From SKPT01 sp040905445 (lineage in GTDB: Bacteria; Planctomycetota; Phycisphaerae; Phycisphaerales; Phycisphaeraceae): DNA of 21,210 nucleotides. The notes beneath the pieces were generated by a model. That model was not told where the DNA came from. It did no database searches and worked only from the letters and a program-made list of their open reading frames with translations. Position numbers and translations under genes: made by a program. The stretch is from assembly GCA_040905445.1 (NCBI GenBank), contig JBBDRN010000040.1:1-21210 (forward strand), given 5' to 3'. This document shows positions 6,058 through 12,971 of this stretch, in pieces (position 1 is the first letter of the stretch; each line of letters opens with the position of its first letter).

Positions 6058-7799
6058 GATCGGGTTCCCACGCTTTGAGGAAAGAGAAAGTCGATGAATC
6101 GCTCGGCGGTGGGCTGGGGCTCGTGGTTGGCCAGGCCCGGTCGCTCGTTCGCCTCGATGAAGTTGTACGCGCCATCTTCCACGTCCGGGACGATCAGGTC
6201 CAGCCCGACGACCGGGATGTCGAGCGCCTGCGCCGCCTCGACGGAGGCCTCGGCCAGCGACGGGTGCAACCGGTCGGTCACGTCGTGGATTGTCCCGCCC
6301 GTGTGCACGTTGGCCGTCTTGCGCACGGAGATCGACCGCCCGGCGTCGAGTACGGCGTCGAGGTCGGCGCCCGCCTCACGGATACAGCGCAGCGTCTCGT
6401 CGTCGATCGGCACGCGGCTCTCGCCCCCGGTGGCCGCGGCGCGGCGGCGGTTGTACTTGTCGATGAGCTGCTTGACCGTGTGCTGACTCGTTCCGGTGAT
6501 CAGCGGCGGGCGGCGGACGGCGGCGGCGACGACCTCGAAATTGATCACGATCACGCGCAGGTCCTCGCCCTCGACGAACTGCTCGAGCAGCACGTCCCGG
6601 GCGTAGCGGTGGGCAAACTGCACGGCGTCATGCAGGTGGTCGGCGTCGCGCACGTCGACGCTGATGCCCACCCCCTGCTCGCCTCGCGCGGGCTTGACGA
6701 CCAGCCGGCCGTGCTCGGCGAGGAACGCGGCGTTCTCCTCGTCGCTGCCCGCCCGGCGCTGGGCGGGCACCGCCAGGCCCGCGGCCTGAAGCGCGCGGCG
6801 GGTGACCTGCTTGTCGTCGCATCGGCTCATGGCGACGGCGGTCGTCAACTCGGTCAGCGACTCGCGGCAGACGATCGCCCGACCGCCGTAGCTGAGGCTG
6901 AAGTAGGCCGCCTCGACGTCGATGACGCGCACGCTGATGCCCCGGCGGCGGGCCTCGTTGATGATGATCTGGGCGTAGGGGTTCAGCCTCGCCTCGGGCT
7001 GCGGGGCGGTGAACAGCGGCTCGTTGATCGGGTTCTTCGTCTTGATGCAGAACACCGGCACGCGCTCGAAGCCCAGCTTCTCGTAGAGCTTGATCGCCTG
7101 CTCGTTGTCGTGCATGACCGACAGGTCGACGTAGGATCGGCCGCGAGTGAAGTAGTGCTCGATGAGCTGGCGGACGAGCGCCTCGCCAATGCCGGGCACG
7201 TCCGCCTGCATGTCGACCGCCAGGCACCAGAGGCTCGCCCCGCGCTCCGGGTCGTTGAACGCCTCGACATGGTCGACGCCCGTGACCGTGCCGATGATGC
7301 GCCCGTCGTGCGTCGACTCGGCCACGAGGTAGGTGCGCAGCCGCTGGGCGTTCTTGTCCAGCATGAAGTCGGGGTCGCAGGTGACCATCTGCCAGGTGGC
7401 GTAGATGCGGTTGACCGCCTCGGCGTCGCCGCGCGTGCGGATGCGCCGGATCACGAAGCCCTGCGGCAGGCGATCGCTGAAGCGGTACTGGTGCACCCAC
7501 ATGCGAAAGGTGTGCGACGGGTCGAGAAACAGCCGGTCGGGCGCCATCGAGAGCACGACGTGCGGGTCGCGCAGATAGAAGGCGATGTCGCGATGGCCCT
7601 GGCGCTCGTCCAGCAGCGTGGCGACGAGTTCGTCGTTGGACTGGAAGGTGTGGGCGAAGAGCAGGCGACCCCAGCCCATGTCGATGGACGCGTTGTCGCG
7701 CATCTGCTTCGCGGCCGGGCCCCGCGGCTTCTGCCAGTTCTGAAGCGACGGGCCGCTGGTGCGGTCGAGCGGATTGGCGCTGTCGTATCGCTGTGCCAT
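6054..7799 (-). CDS. ngg: N-acetylglutaminylglutamine synthetase (GNAT + ATP-grasp fusion)
   Basis: Two-domain enzyme of 581 aa that builds N-acetylglutaminylglutamine, the precursor of the osmoprotectant NAGGN. Residues about 115-255 are a GNAT acetyltransferase, with the acetyl-CoA-loop region VPGIGEALVRQLIEHYF and the typical DNEQAIKLYEKLGF near 231-244. Residues about 325-575 are an ATP-grasp ligase of the cyanophycin-synthetase/glutathione-synthetase type. Its motifs are DDKQVTRRALQAAGLAVP, VVKPARGEQGVGI, EQFVEGEDLRV and the metal-binding YNFIEANERPGL. The acetyltransferase probably acetylates glutamine and the ATP-grasp domain joins it to a second glutamine. The ATG at 7799 lies 49 bp after asnO, and the stop overlaps the M42 start. 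Domain order and length match the known family, so I regard the assignment as firm. Confidence 0.93.
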   Translation of the reverse strand: MAQRYDSANPLDRTSGPSLQNWQKPRGPAAKQMRDNASIDMGWGRLLFAHTFQSNDELVATLLDERQGHRDIAFYLRDPHVVLSMAPDRLFLDPSHTFRMWVHQYRFSDRLPQGFVIRRIRTRGDAEAVNRIYATWQMVTCDPDFMLDKNAQRLRTYLVAESTHDGRIIGTVTGVDHVEAFNDPERGASLWCLAVDMQADVPGIGEALVRQLIEHYFTRGRSYVDLSVMHDNEQAIKLYEKLGFERVPVFCIKTKNPINEPLFTAPQPEARLNPYAQIIINEARRRGISVRVIDVEAAYFSLSYGGRAIVCRESLTELTTAVAMSRCDDKQVTRRALQAAGLAVPAQRRAGSDEENAAFLAEHGRLVVKPARGEQGVGISVDVRDADHLHDAVQFAHRYARDVLLEQFVEGEDLRVIVINFEVVAAAVRRPPLITGTSQHTVKQLIDKYNRRRAAATGGESRVPIDDETLRCIREAGADLDAVLDAGRSISVRKTANVHTGGTIHDVTDRLHPSLAEASVEAAQALDIPVVGLDLIVPDVEDGAYNFIEANERPGLANHEPQPTAERFIDFLFPQSVGTRS

Positions 7800-7848
7800 C
7801 GCGCGGCGCCTTGCGTCATGGGCCGGCCTCGCCGGCGTGTCGAGGGCA

Positions 7849-9624
7849 TCATATCCCGTTGAGCTGGAGCCAATATTCGAGCAGCGTGATCTGCCAGAGC
7901 TTGGAGCCGCGCAGGCGGGTGATGTGGCGCTCGGGCTCGTCGAGCATGGGCTCGATATAGTCGGAGTCGAACAGCCGCCGCTCGCGGGCCACGGGCTGGT
8001 TGAGGATGGACTTGACGCGTTCGAGGTAGGGCCCGCGCAGGTACTTGAGCGCGGGCACGGGGAAGTACCCCTTGGGCCGGTCGATGACTTCCCAGGGGAT
8101 GACGTCGCGGGCGGCCTCCTTGAGGATGTGCTTGCCGCCGTCCTTGACCTTCAGCTCGGCGGGGATCTTGCCGGCGAACTCGACGAGCTCGTGGTCGAGG
8201 AAGGGCACGCGGGCCTCGAGGCCCCAGGCCATGGTCATGTTGTCCACGCGCTTGACCGGGTCGTCGACCAGCATGACGGTCGTGTCGAGCCGCAGGGCCT
8301 TGTCGATGCCACGGCTGGCGCCCTCGCGGGCGAAGTGGCGCTCGACGAACGCCCGGCTGTAGTCCTCGCCAACCATGTGGGGGTCCACGGCCTCGGCGAA
8401 CTCCTCGTGGTCCCGGTCGAACACGGCGTTGACGTAATCATCGACCGGGTCGCTGCCCTCCATCATAGGCGGGTACCAGTGGTAGCCGGCGAAGATCTCG
8501 TCGGCGCCCTGCCCGCTCTGGACCACCTTGACGTGCTTGGAGACCTCGCGGCTGAGCAGGTAGAAGCCGATGTTGTCGTGGCTGACCATCGGCTCGCTCA
8601 TGGCGAGCACGCAGGCCTCCAGGTTGTCGAGCGTGCCGTCGGCGTCGACCTGGATCTTGTGATGCTTGGTGCCGAAGTGCCTGGCGATGAGGTCGGAGTA
8701 CTTGAACTCGTCGCCCTCCTCGCCGCCGACGCTCTCGAAACCGATGGAGAACGTCTCGATGCGCTTCTGGCCCTGCTGGGCGAGCAGGCCGACGACCAGC
8801 GAGCTGTCGAGCCCGCCCGAGAGCAGCACGCCCACGGGCACGTCGGCGATCATGCGGCGGTCGATGGCCTGGCCCAGCTCGTGCAGCAGGCGGCGCTTCC
8901 AGTCCTCGGTCGAGTACTTCTTCATCTCCGCGTCGGGCTCGAAGCCCGGCTGCCAGTAGGTGCGCGGGGTGCGGCTGCCGTCGGGCTCGATCGTGAGCGT
9001 CGTCGCGGGGGCGAGCTTGCGCACCCCGCGGAGGATGGTGTACGGCGCGGGCACGACCGAGTGGAAGGTCATGTAGTGGTGCAGGCCGACCGGGTCGATG
9101 GCGGTGTCGACCTCGCCGGCGGCGAGCAGGGCGGGCAGCGACGAGGCGAAGCGCAGGAAGCGGCCGTTGCGGGCATAGTAGAGGGGCTTGATGCCGAGGC
9201 GGTCGCGGGCCATGAAGACGCGGTCGGTGTCGCGCTCCCAGATGACGAAGGCGAACATGCCGTTGAACCGTTCGACGCAGCGTTCGCCCCAGGCGTGGTA
9301 GGCCTTCAAGATGACCTCGGTGTCGCCGCGTGAGAAGAAGGTGTAGCCCTTTTGCTCGAGTTCCTTGCGCAGCTCGCGGAAGTTGTAGATGCAGCCGTTG
9401 AAGACGAGCGCCAGCCCGAGGTCGCTGTCAAGCATGGGCTGGTGAGAGGCTTCGGAGAGATCGATGATCTTGAGTCGGCAGTGGCCGAAGGCGGTGCCGC
9501 CGTGGAGGTAGACGCCGTTGGAGTCCGGGCCGCGCGAGCGCATGCGGTCGGACATGGCGCCGACGGCCGCGAGTGAGGCGGCGTCGCCGTTGGTGTTGAT
9601 AAGCTCGCCACAGATTCCGCACAC
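7849..9624 (-). CDS. asnO: N-acetylglutaminylglutamine amidotransferase (asparagine synthetase-like)
   Basis: Glutamine-dependent class II amidotransferase, 591 aa, which forms the C-terminal amide in the last step of NAGGN synthesis. The N-terminal glutaminase domain requires a free Cys after the initiator Met. The frame reads V-C-G-I-C-G-E, so the GTG at 9624 must be the start, although the frame stays open 102 codons further. The glutaminase domain also shows RGPDSNG, FGHCRLKIIDLS and FNGCIYNFRELR. The ATP-pyrophosphatase domain has the PP-loop SGGLDSS at residues 269-275 and SGQGADEIFAGY later on. MTMAWGLEARVPFLDHELVEFA matches the asparagine synthetase C-terminal domain. It is the first gene of the NAGGN operon. 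A weak AAAGG lies 12 nt upstream. An ordinary asnB is less likely because ngg is adjacent. Confidence 0.93.
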   Translation of the reverse strand: MCGICGELINTNGDAASLAAVGAMSDRMRSRGPDSNGVYLHGGTAFGHCRLKIIDLSEASHQPMLDSDLGLALVFNGCIYNFRELRKELEQKGYTFFSRGDTEVILKAYHAWGERCVERFNGMFAFVIWERDTDRVFMARDRLGIKPLYYARNGRFLRFASSLPALLAAGEVDTAIDPVGLHHYMTFHSVVPAPYTILRGVRKLAPATTLTIEPDGSRTPRTYWQPGFEPDAEMKKYSTEDWKRRLLHELGQAIDRRMIADVPVGVLLSGGLDSSLVVGLLAQQGQKRIETFSIGFESVGGEEGDEFKYSDLIARHFGTKHHKIQVDADGTLDNLEACVLAMSEPMVSHDNIGFYLLSREVSKHVKVVQSGQGADEIFAGYHWYPPMMEGSDPVDDYVNAVFDRDHEEFAEAVDPHMVGEDYSRAFVERHFAREGASRGIDKALRLDTTVMLVDDPVKRVDNMTMAWGLEARVPFLDHELVEFAGKIPAELKVKDGGKHILKEAARDVIPWEVIDRPKGYFPVPALKYLRGPYLERVKSILNQPVARERRLFDSDYIEPMLDEPERHITRLRGSKLWQITLLEYWLQLNGI

Positions 9625-9675
9625 GGGGGGTGGTTGCCTTTCTGGTGGGGAGGAGGATGCCCCATCCGGGGAGTG

Positions 9676-9699
9676 TGGCGGGGTGGCGGGGTGGCGGGG
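9676..9699. repeat. TGGCGGGG minisatellite upstream of asnO
   Basis: Three perfect tandem 8-bp units in the asnO leader, with a degenerate fourth at 9707-9713. The 8-bp period contrasts with the 9-bp period of the related coding copies. Confidence 0.75.
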
Positions 9700-9907
9700 G
9701 CGAGAGTGGCGGGCGCGGGGACCGCCTCGTTCGCATGGGACGAGACGACCGTCAAGCAGAGTACGTCCCCCTTGCCGACAGGCCCCCAACCACGCCGGGT
9801 CGGGCCGTCCGATCCGCCGCGTAGGCCGTTGGGCCGATTCTAGACAGGGGGCGAACCCCGGGCAAACGCTCGGCGCTCGCGAGGAGCGGTCCCCCGTCGC
9901 GGTGCGC

Positions 9908-9937
9908 GAAGCCCGTGGATCGCAATCCATGAGCTTC
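9908..9937. repeat. imperfect 30-bp palindrome upstream of pepA
   Basis: The arms GAAGCCCGTGGATCG and CAATCCATGAGCTTC pair at 12 of 15 positions around a GC centre. The inner GTGGAT-CGCA-ATCCAT matches the core of the perfect palindrome at 18207-18236. It spans the expected -35 zone of pepA, so it could be an operator, or simply a dispersed palindromic repeat. Confidence 0.6.
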
Positions 9938-9944
9938 CGGCCTT

Positions 9945-9950
9945 TATCAT
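9945..9950 (+). promoter_or_regulatory. -10-like hexamer for pepA, possible leaderless start
   Basis: TATCAT lies 6 bp before the pepA ATG, placing a transcription start on or next to the start codon. There is no good -35; the palindrome at 9908-9937 occupies that position. Confidence 0.4.
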
Positions 9951-9956
9951 GCGACC

Positions 9957-11447
9957 ATGTACTCGCACATCCTCTGCCCGCAGCGTGCCCCCGCCAACCC
10001 CGCCAACCCCGCCACCCCCGCCCGGCCTGACGTTCACATCGTGCCGATCGTGTCCGGCGGCAAGCTCGAGCTCGATGATGCCGAGCTCAGCCGCGCCGCG
10101 CACGCGGCGCTGCGCCGGCCGGAGGCGGGCGGCGACGTCGGACAGGTGGTGATGGCGGACGTCGACGGCGGGCGACTGGTCCTGCTTGGGCTCGGTGAGC
10201 CGGCGCCACTCGACGCTGACGCGGTGCGCGTGGCCGCGTGGCACCTGCTGCGTGCGCTGCACGCGATAGGCGCCCGCCGCGCACACTGGCACTCCCCTGC
10301 CGCCACCCCCACGCTCGGTGACGCCGGCGAGTTGGCGCGCGTGCTCGCCCAGGGACTGGAGCTGTCGCGCTTCCGCTTCGACACCTACAAGCAGCCCCCG
10401 GCCACCGCGGGCCCGCGCGGCAAGCTGACGCTGAGCACGGACGACGCGCCCACGCGCCGGCAGCTCCAGGCGGGCCTGGCGCTCGCCGCGTCGATCAATC
10501 ACGCCCGCGAGCTTGCCGCGCAGCCGCCCAATGTCGCGACGCCCGACTATCTCGCCGCCCACGCCCGGGCGCTGGCGCGCAAGCACGAGCTGCGCTGCAC
10601 CGTCTACCGGGGCGAGCAGTTGCGCAAGCGCCGCCTCGTCGGGCTGGAGACGGTCGGGCGGGCGTCGGAGCACAAGCCCTGCCTCATCGAGCTGGTGCAC
10701 CAGCCGGCGCGGCCGCGGGCGACGGTCGTGCTCGTGGGCAAGGCGATCACCTTCGACGCCGGCGGATTGTCGCTGAAGATCAACGACACGATGCGGCACA
10801 TGAAGTACGACAAGGCGGCCGGCTGCGCGGTGCTCGGGGCGATGCACGCGGTGGCGCGGCTGAAGCCGAACGTGCGCGTCGTGGGGCTGCTGCCGGCGGC
10901 GGAGAACGCCGTCTCCGACCAGGCCTACCGCGTCGACGACATCCTCCGCTTTCCCAACGGCGTCAGCGTCGAGGTCACCAACACCGACTATGAAGGGCGG
11001 CTGGTGCTGGCGGACGGCCTCATCCACGCGTGCAAGCAGTACAAGCCGGACGCGCTGATCGACCTCGGCACGCTGACGGGCGAGATCATCCAGGGCCTCG
11101 CCGGGCGCACGGCAGGGCTCTGGTGCGACGACGCACCGCTGCGCGAGCGGCTGCTGACCGCGGGCGAGCGCGCGGGTGAGCCGGTCTGGCCCATGCCGCT
11201 AACGCGTGAGCATCGCGAGGCGATCGTGTCACCGCACGCGGACGTGGTGAACCTGGCCCTGGACGAGCCGGGCAAGCCCGGGCAGTGCGCGGCGTTCCTA
11301 GAGCGATTCGTGACGCCGGGCGTGGCGTGGGCGCACCTGGACATCGCGGGGCCGGTGCACGTGACCGCGGAGCGGCCGCCATTCGCGGTGGGGCCGACCG
11401 GGTACGGAGCGGGACTGCTGGCTGAACTGATCGCAGGGTGGGGGTAG
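9957..11447 (+). CDS. pepA: leucyl aminopeptidase (M17 family)
   Basis: Cytosolic two-metal aminopeptidase of 496 aa that removes N-terminal residues from peptides; the family is usually hexameric. The C-terminal catalytic domain is complete: VGKAITFDAGG with Lys262 and Asp267, MKYD, and NTDYEGRLVLADG with Asp344, Glu346 and Arg348. The family signature is normally NTDAEGRL, so Tyr345 for Ala is a departure. The N-terminal domain is more divergent. Residues 13-22 (ANPANPATPA) are encoded by a 9-bp minisatellite and probably are not functional. The start ATG at 9957 has no Shine-Dalgarno but has a -10-like TATCAT 6 bp upstream. The gene is divergent from asnO. Its closeness to a peptide importer and two other peptidases fits a role in using peptides. 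Confidence 0.92.
   Translation: MYSHILCPQRAPANPANPATPARPDVHIVPIVSGGKLELDDAELSRAAHAALRRPEAGGDVGQVVMADVDGGRLVLLGLGEPAPLDADAVRVAAWHLLRALHAIGARRAHWHSPAATPTLGDAGELARVLAQGLELSRFRFDTYKQPPATAGPRGKLTLSTDDAPTRRQLQAGLALAASINHARELAAQPPNVATPDYLAAHARALARKHELRCTVYRGEQLRKRRLVGLETVGRASEHKPCLIELVHQPARPRATVVLVGKAITFDAGGLSLKINDTMRHMKYDKAAGCAVLGAMHAVARLKPNVRVVGLLPAAENAVSDQAYRVDDILRFPNGVSVEVTNTDYEGRLVLADGLIHACKQYKPDALIDLGTLTGEIIQGLAGRTAGLWCDDAPLRERLLTAGERAGEPVWPMPLTREHREAIVSPHADVVNLALDEPGKPGQCAAFLERFVTPGVAWAHLDIAGPVHVTAERPPFAVGPTGYGAGLLAELIAGWG
9989..10022 (+). repeat. CCCCGCCAA minisatellite in the pepA 5' end
   Basis: About four 9-bp units (CCCCGCCAA, CCCCGCCAA, CCCCGCCAC, then partial) encode the ANPANPATPA stretch near the PepA N-terminus. 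Confidence 0.75.
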
Positions 11448-11672
11448 GTTGGGGACTTGAGGGTTGGGGATTCGGGATTGAGGGTTGGGGGTGAAGATGC
11501 GGGTTTGGGGTTTCGGGTTCAGGGTGCGGGATGGGGATCACGGGATCGGGTACGGGAAGCCACGGTGACCCGAGCATTAACGTTTAGCCGCCGCGCCCAT
11601 GCGGGCGTCCCCCACCGAACCCTCGACGTCCCTTCCCCCCAACTCCCCAACCGCGAATCCCCATCCCCCGTC
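11448..11672. repeat. G-rich / C-rich repetitive spacer between pepA and the M20 gene
   Basis: From about 11436 to 11556 the plus strand has around 17 runs of three or more G in words such as TTGGGG, TTGAGGG and TTCGGG. This resembles telomere-type repeats and has strong G-quadruplex potential. A related C-rich stretch lies at 11629-11672 in inverted orientation (GATGGGGAT and TGGGGATTCG occur in both arms). The middle (about 11560-11625) contains a small hairpin with CGCCC/GGGCG arms near 11599-11612. No coding potential is seen. Confidence 0.6.
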
Positions 11673-11707
11673 CCTTGATGATCCTGAACCTGCCGTGGCA
11701 TCGGCGC

Positions 11708-11713
11708 TACTGT
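11708..11713 (+). promoter_or_regulatory. -10-like hexamer for the M20 gene, possible leaderless start
   Basis: TACTGT lies 6 bp before the ATG at 11720, the same spacing as at pepA. No clear -35 is present, so the support is weak, but it favours this ATG over the upstream TTG/ATG. Confidence 0.35.
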
Positions 11714-11719
11714 CACGGC

Positions 11720-12970
11720 ATGGCGTTGGTGCGCGATCATCTTGACTGGATCGACGGGCAGGCGGACGCGATGGCGGACCTGCTGGCCGAGTGGGTGGGG
11801 ATCAGCTCCGGCACCGAGCATCTGCCGGGCCTGGAGCGCATGCTCGAGACGTTGACCGACCATTTCGACCCGCTGGCGGACGAGCTGCGCCACCTCGAGC
11901 TGCCGCCGCGGCCGGTGGTGGATGACGCGGGGCGCGTCGTGCATCAGCCACTGGGCAAGGCGCTGTGGCTGCGGCGCCGGGCGGAGGCGGCCCATCGCGT
12001 GCTGCTGAACATTCACATGGACACGGTCTTCGGGCCGGACGATCCCTTCAACAGCGCGCAGCGGCCGGCGCCGGACCGGATGCTCGGGCCGGGCGCGGCA
12101 GACGGCAAGGGTGGACTCGTCGTAATGCTGACCGCGCTGCAGGCGCTCGAGCAATCAGAGGTCGCACATCACCTGGGCTACGAGGTGCTGATCAACCCCG
12201 ACGAGGAGCTGGGCTCGCCCGGGTCGCTGCCGCTGCTGGCGGATTGCGCGCGGCGGTGCGACCTGGGGCTCGTATTCGAGCCGGCCCTCGAGGACGGTGC
12301 GATGGTGTCGCAGCGCAAGGGTTCGGGCGGGTTCGTGCTCGTCGTGCGCGGCCGATCGGCCCACGCGGGGCGCAACCCGGACGACGGGCGCAATGCCGTG
12401 ACGGCGCTGGCGCGGGCGATCGCGGCGCTCGACGCACTCAACGGCGAGCTGCCGGGGCTGACGGTCAACGTGGGGCGCGTGGTGGGCGGCAGCGCGGTCA
12501 ACATGGTGCCCGGGCTGGCACTGTGCCGCTTCAACGTGCGCTACGCAGACCCGGCCCACGAGCGGCGGCTGCGCCAGCGGCTGGCGGAGATCGTCCAGCA
12601 GGTGGAGCAGCGCGACGGCGTGGAGGTCGAGCTGCACGGCGAGTTCGCCGCGCCGCCCAAGCTGCTGGACGGCCCGACCGCGCTGCTGATGGACCATGTC
12701 GCCGCGGTCGGCCGCGAGCTGGACGTGCCCATCACCTGGCGCAGCACCGGCGGCGTCAGCGACGGCAATCGGCTGGCCGCCGCGGGGCTGGCGAACCTGG
12801 ACACCATGGGGCCGCGCGGCGGGGAGCTGCACAGCGATCGCGAGTTCGTGCTGCTCGACTCCCTGCCGGAGCGCGCCAAGCTCACGGCCGGGCTGCTCGT
12901 CAACCTCGCCGCCGGTTCGCTGGCGTGGCCGGGCGAGTCGGCCGCGGACGCGACGCGCGGCGCGGGGTAG
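11720..12970 (+). CDS. M20 family metallopeptidase / deacylase (ArgE/CPG2-like)
   Basis: Zinc hydrolase of 416 aa, cytosolic as no signal peptide is seen. M20 motifs appear in order: LNIHMDTV (ligand His99, Asp101), GPGAADGKGG (bridging Asp128), INPDEELGSPGS (catalytic Glu162/163), FEPAL (Glu187), SAHAGRNPDDGRNAV in the dimerisation domain, and a final ligand in ELHSD (His371). The family cleaves N-acyl amino acids, carboxypeptidase substrates or small peptides, so the substrate here is undetermined. The frame is open to TTG/ATG at 11675/11678. I choose the ATG at 11720 because the upstream residues look non-coding and the ATG has a TACTGT -10-like hexamer 6 bp before it. The stop lies 1 bp from that of the converging PEP-CTERM gene. 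Confidence 0.9.
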   Translation: MALVRDHLDWIDGQADAMADLLAEWVGISSGTEHLPGLERMLETLTDHFDPLADELRHLELPPRPVVDDAGRVVHQPLGKALWLRRRAEAAHRVLLNIHMDTVFGPDDPFNSAQRPAPDRMLGPGAADGKGGLVVMLTALQALEQSEVAHHLGYEVLINPDEELGSPGSLPLLADCARRCDLGLVFEPALEDGAMVSQRKGSGGFVLVVRGRSAHAGRNPDDGRNAVTALARAIAALDALNGELPGLTVNVGRVVGGSAVNMVPGLALCRFNVRYADPAHERRLRQRLAEIVQQVEQRDGVEVELHGEFAAPPKLLDGPTALLMDHVAAVGRELDVPITWRSTGGVSDGNRLAAAGLANLDTMGPRGGELHSDREFVLLDSLPERAKLTAGLLVNLAAGSLAWPGESAADATRGAG

Positions 12971-12971
12971 A

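Larger units (their letters stand above)
9625..9956. other. asnO-pepA divergent intergenic region (332 bp)
   Basis: There is no gene here, although the asnO frame stays open through most of it. It holds a G-rich minisatellite (9676-9699), a near-palindrome (9908-9937) and a -10-like hexamer for pepA (9945-9950). On the minus strand I see no convincing promoter for the NAGGN operon; a TTGACG occurs near 9750 but lacks a partner -10 at a normal distance. Confidence 0.6.

Noticed and set aside
5994..7862. 622-aa plus-strand open frame opposite ngg
   Set aside because: Same antisense artefact; the minus strand encodes an intact GNAT/ATP-grasp enzyme.
7759..9333. 524-aa plus-strand open frame opposite asnO
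   Set aside because: Antisense shadow of a fully conserved amidotransferase.
7849..9624. Ordinary asparagine synthetase (asnB)
   Set aside because: Adjacent ngg and M42 genes and overall length fit the NAGGN amidotransferase better.
9625..9930. N-terminal extension of asnO
   Set aside because: It would displace the catalytic Cys from position 2 and crosses a minisatellite.
11436..11556. TTGGGG-like tract as a true telomere
   Set aside because: It is internal, irregular and flanked by genes on both sides; only the G-run character is supported.
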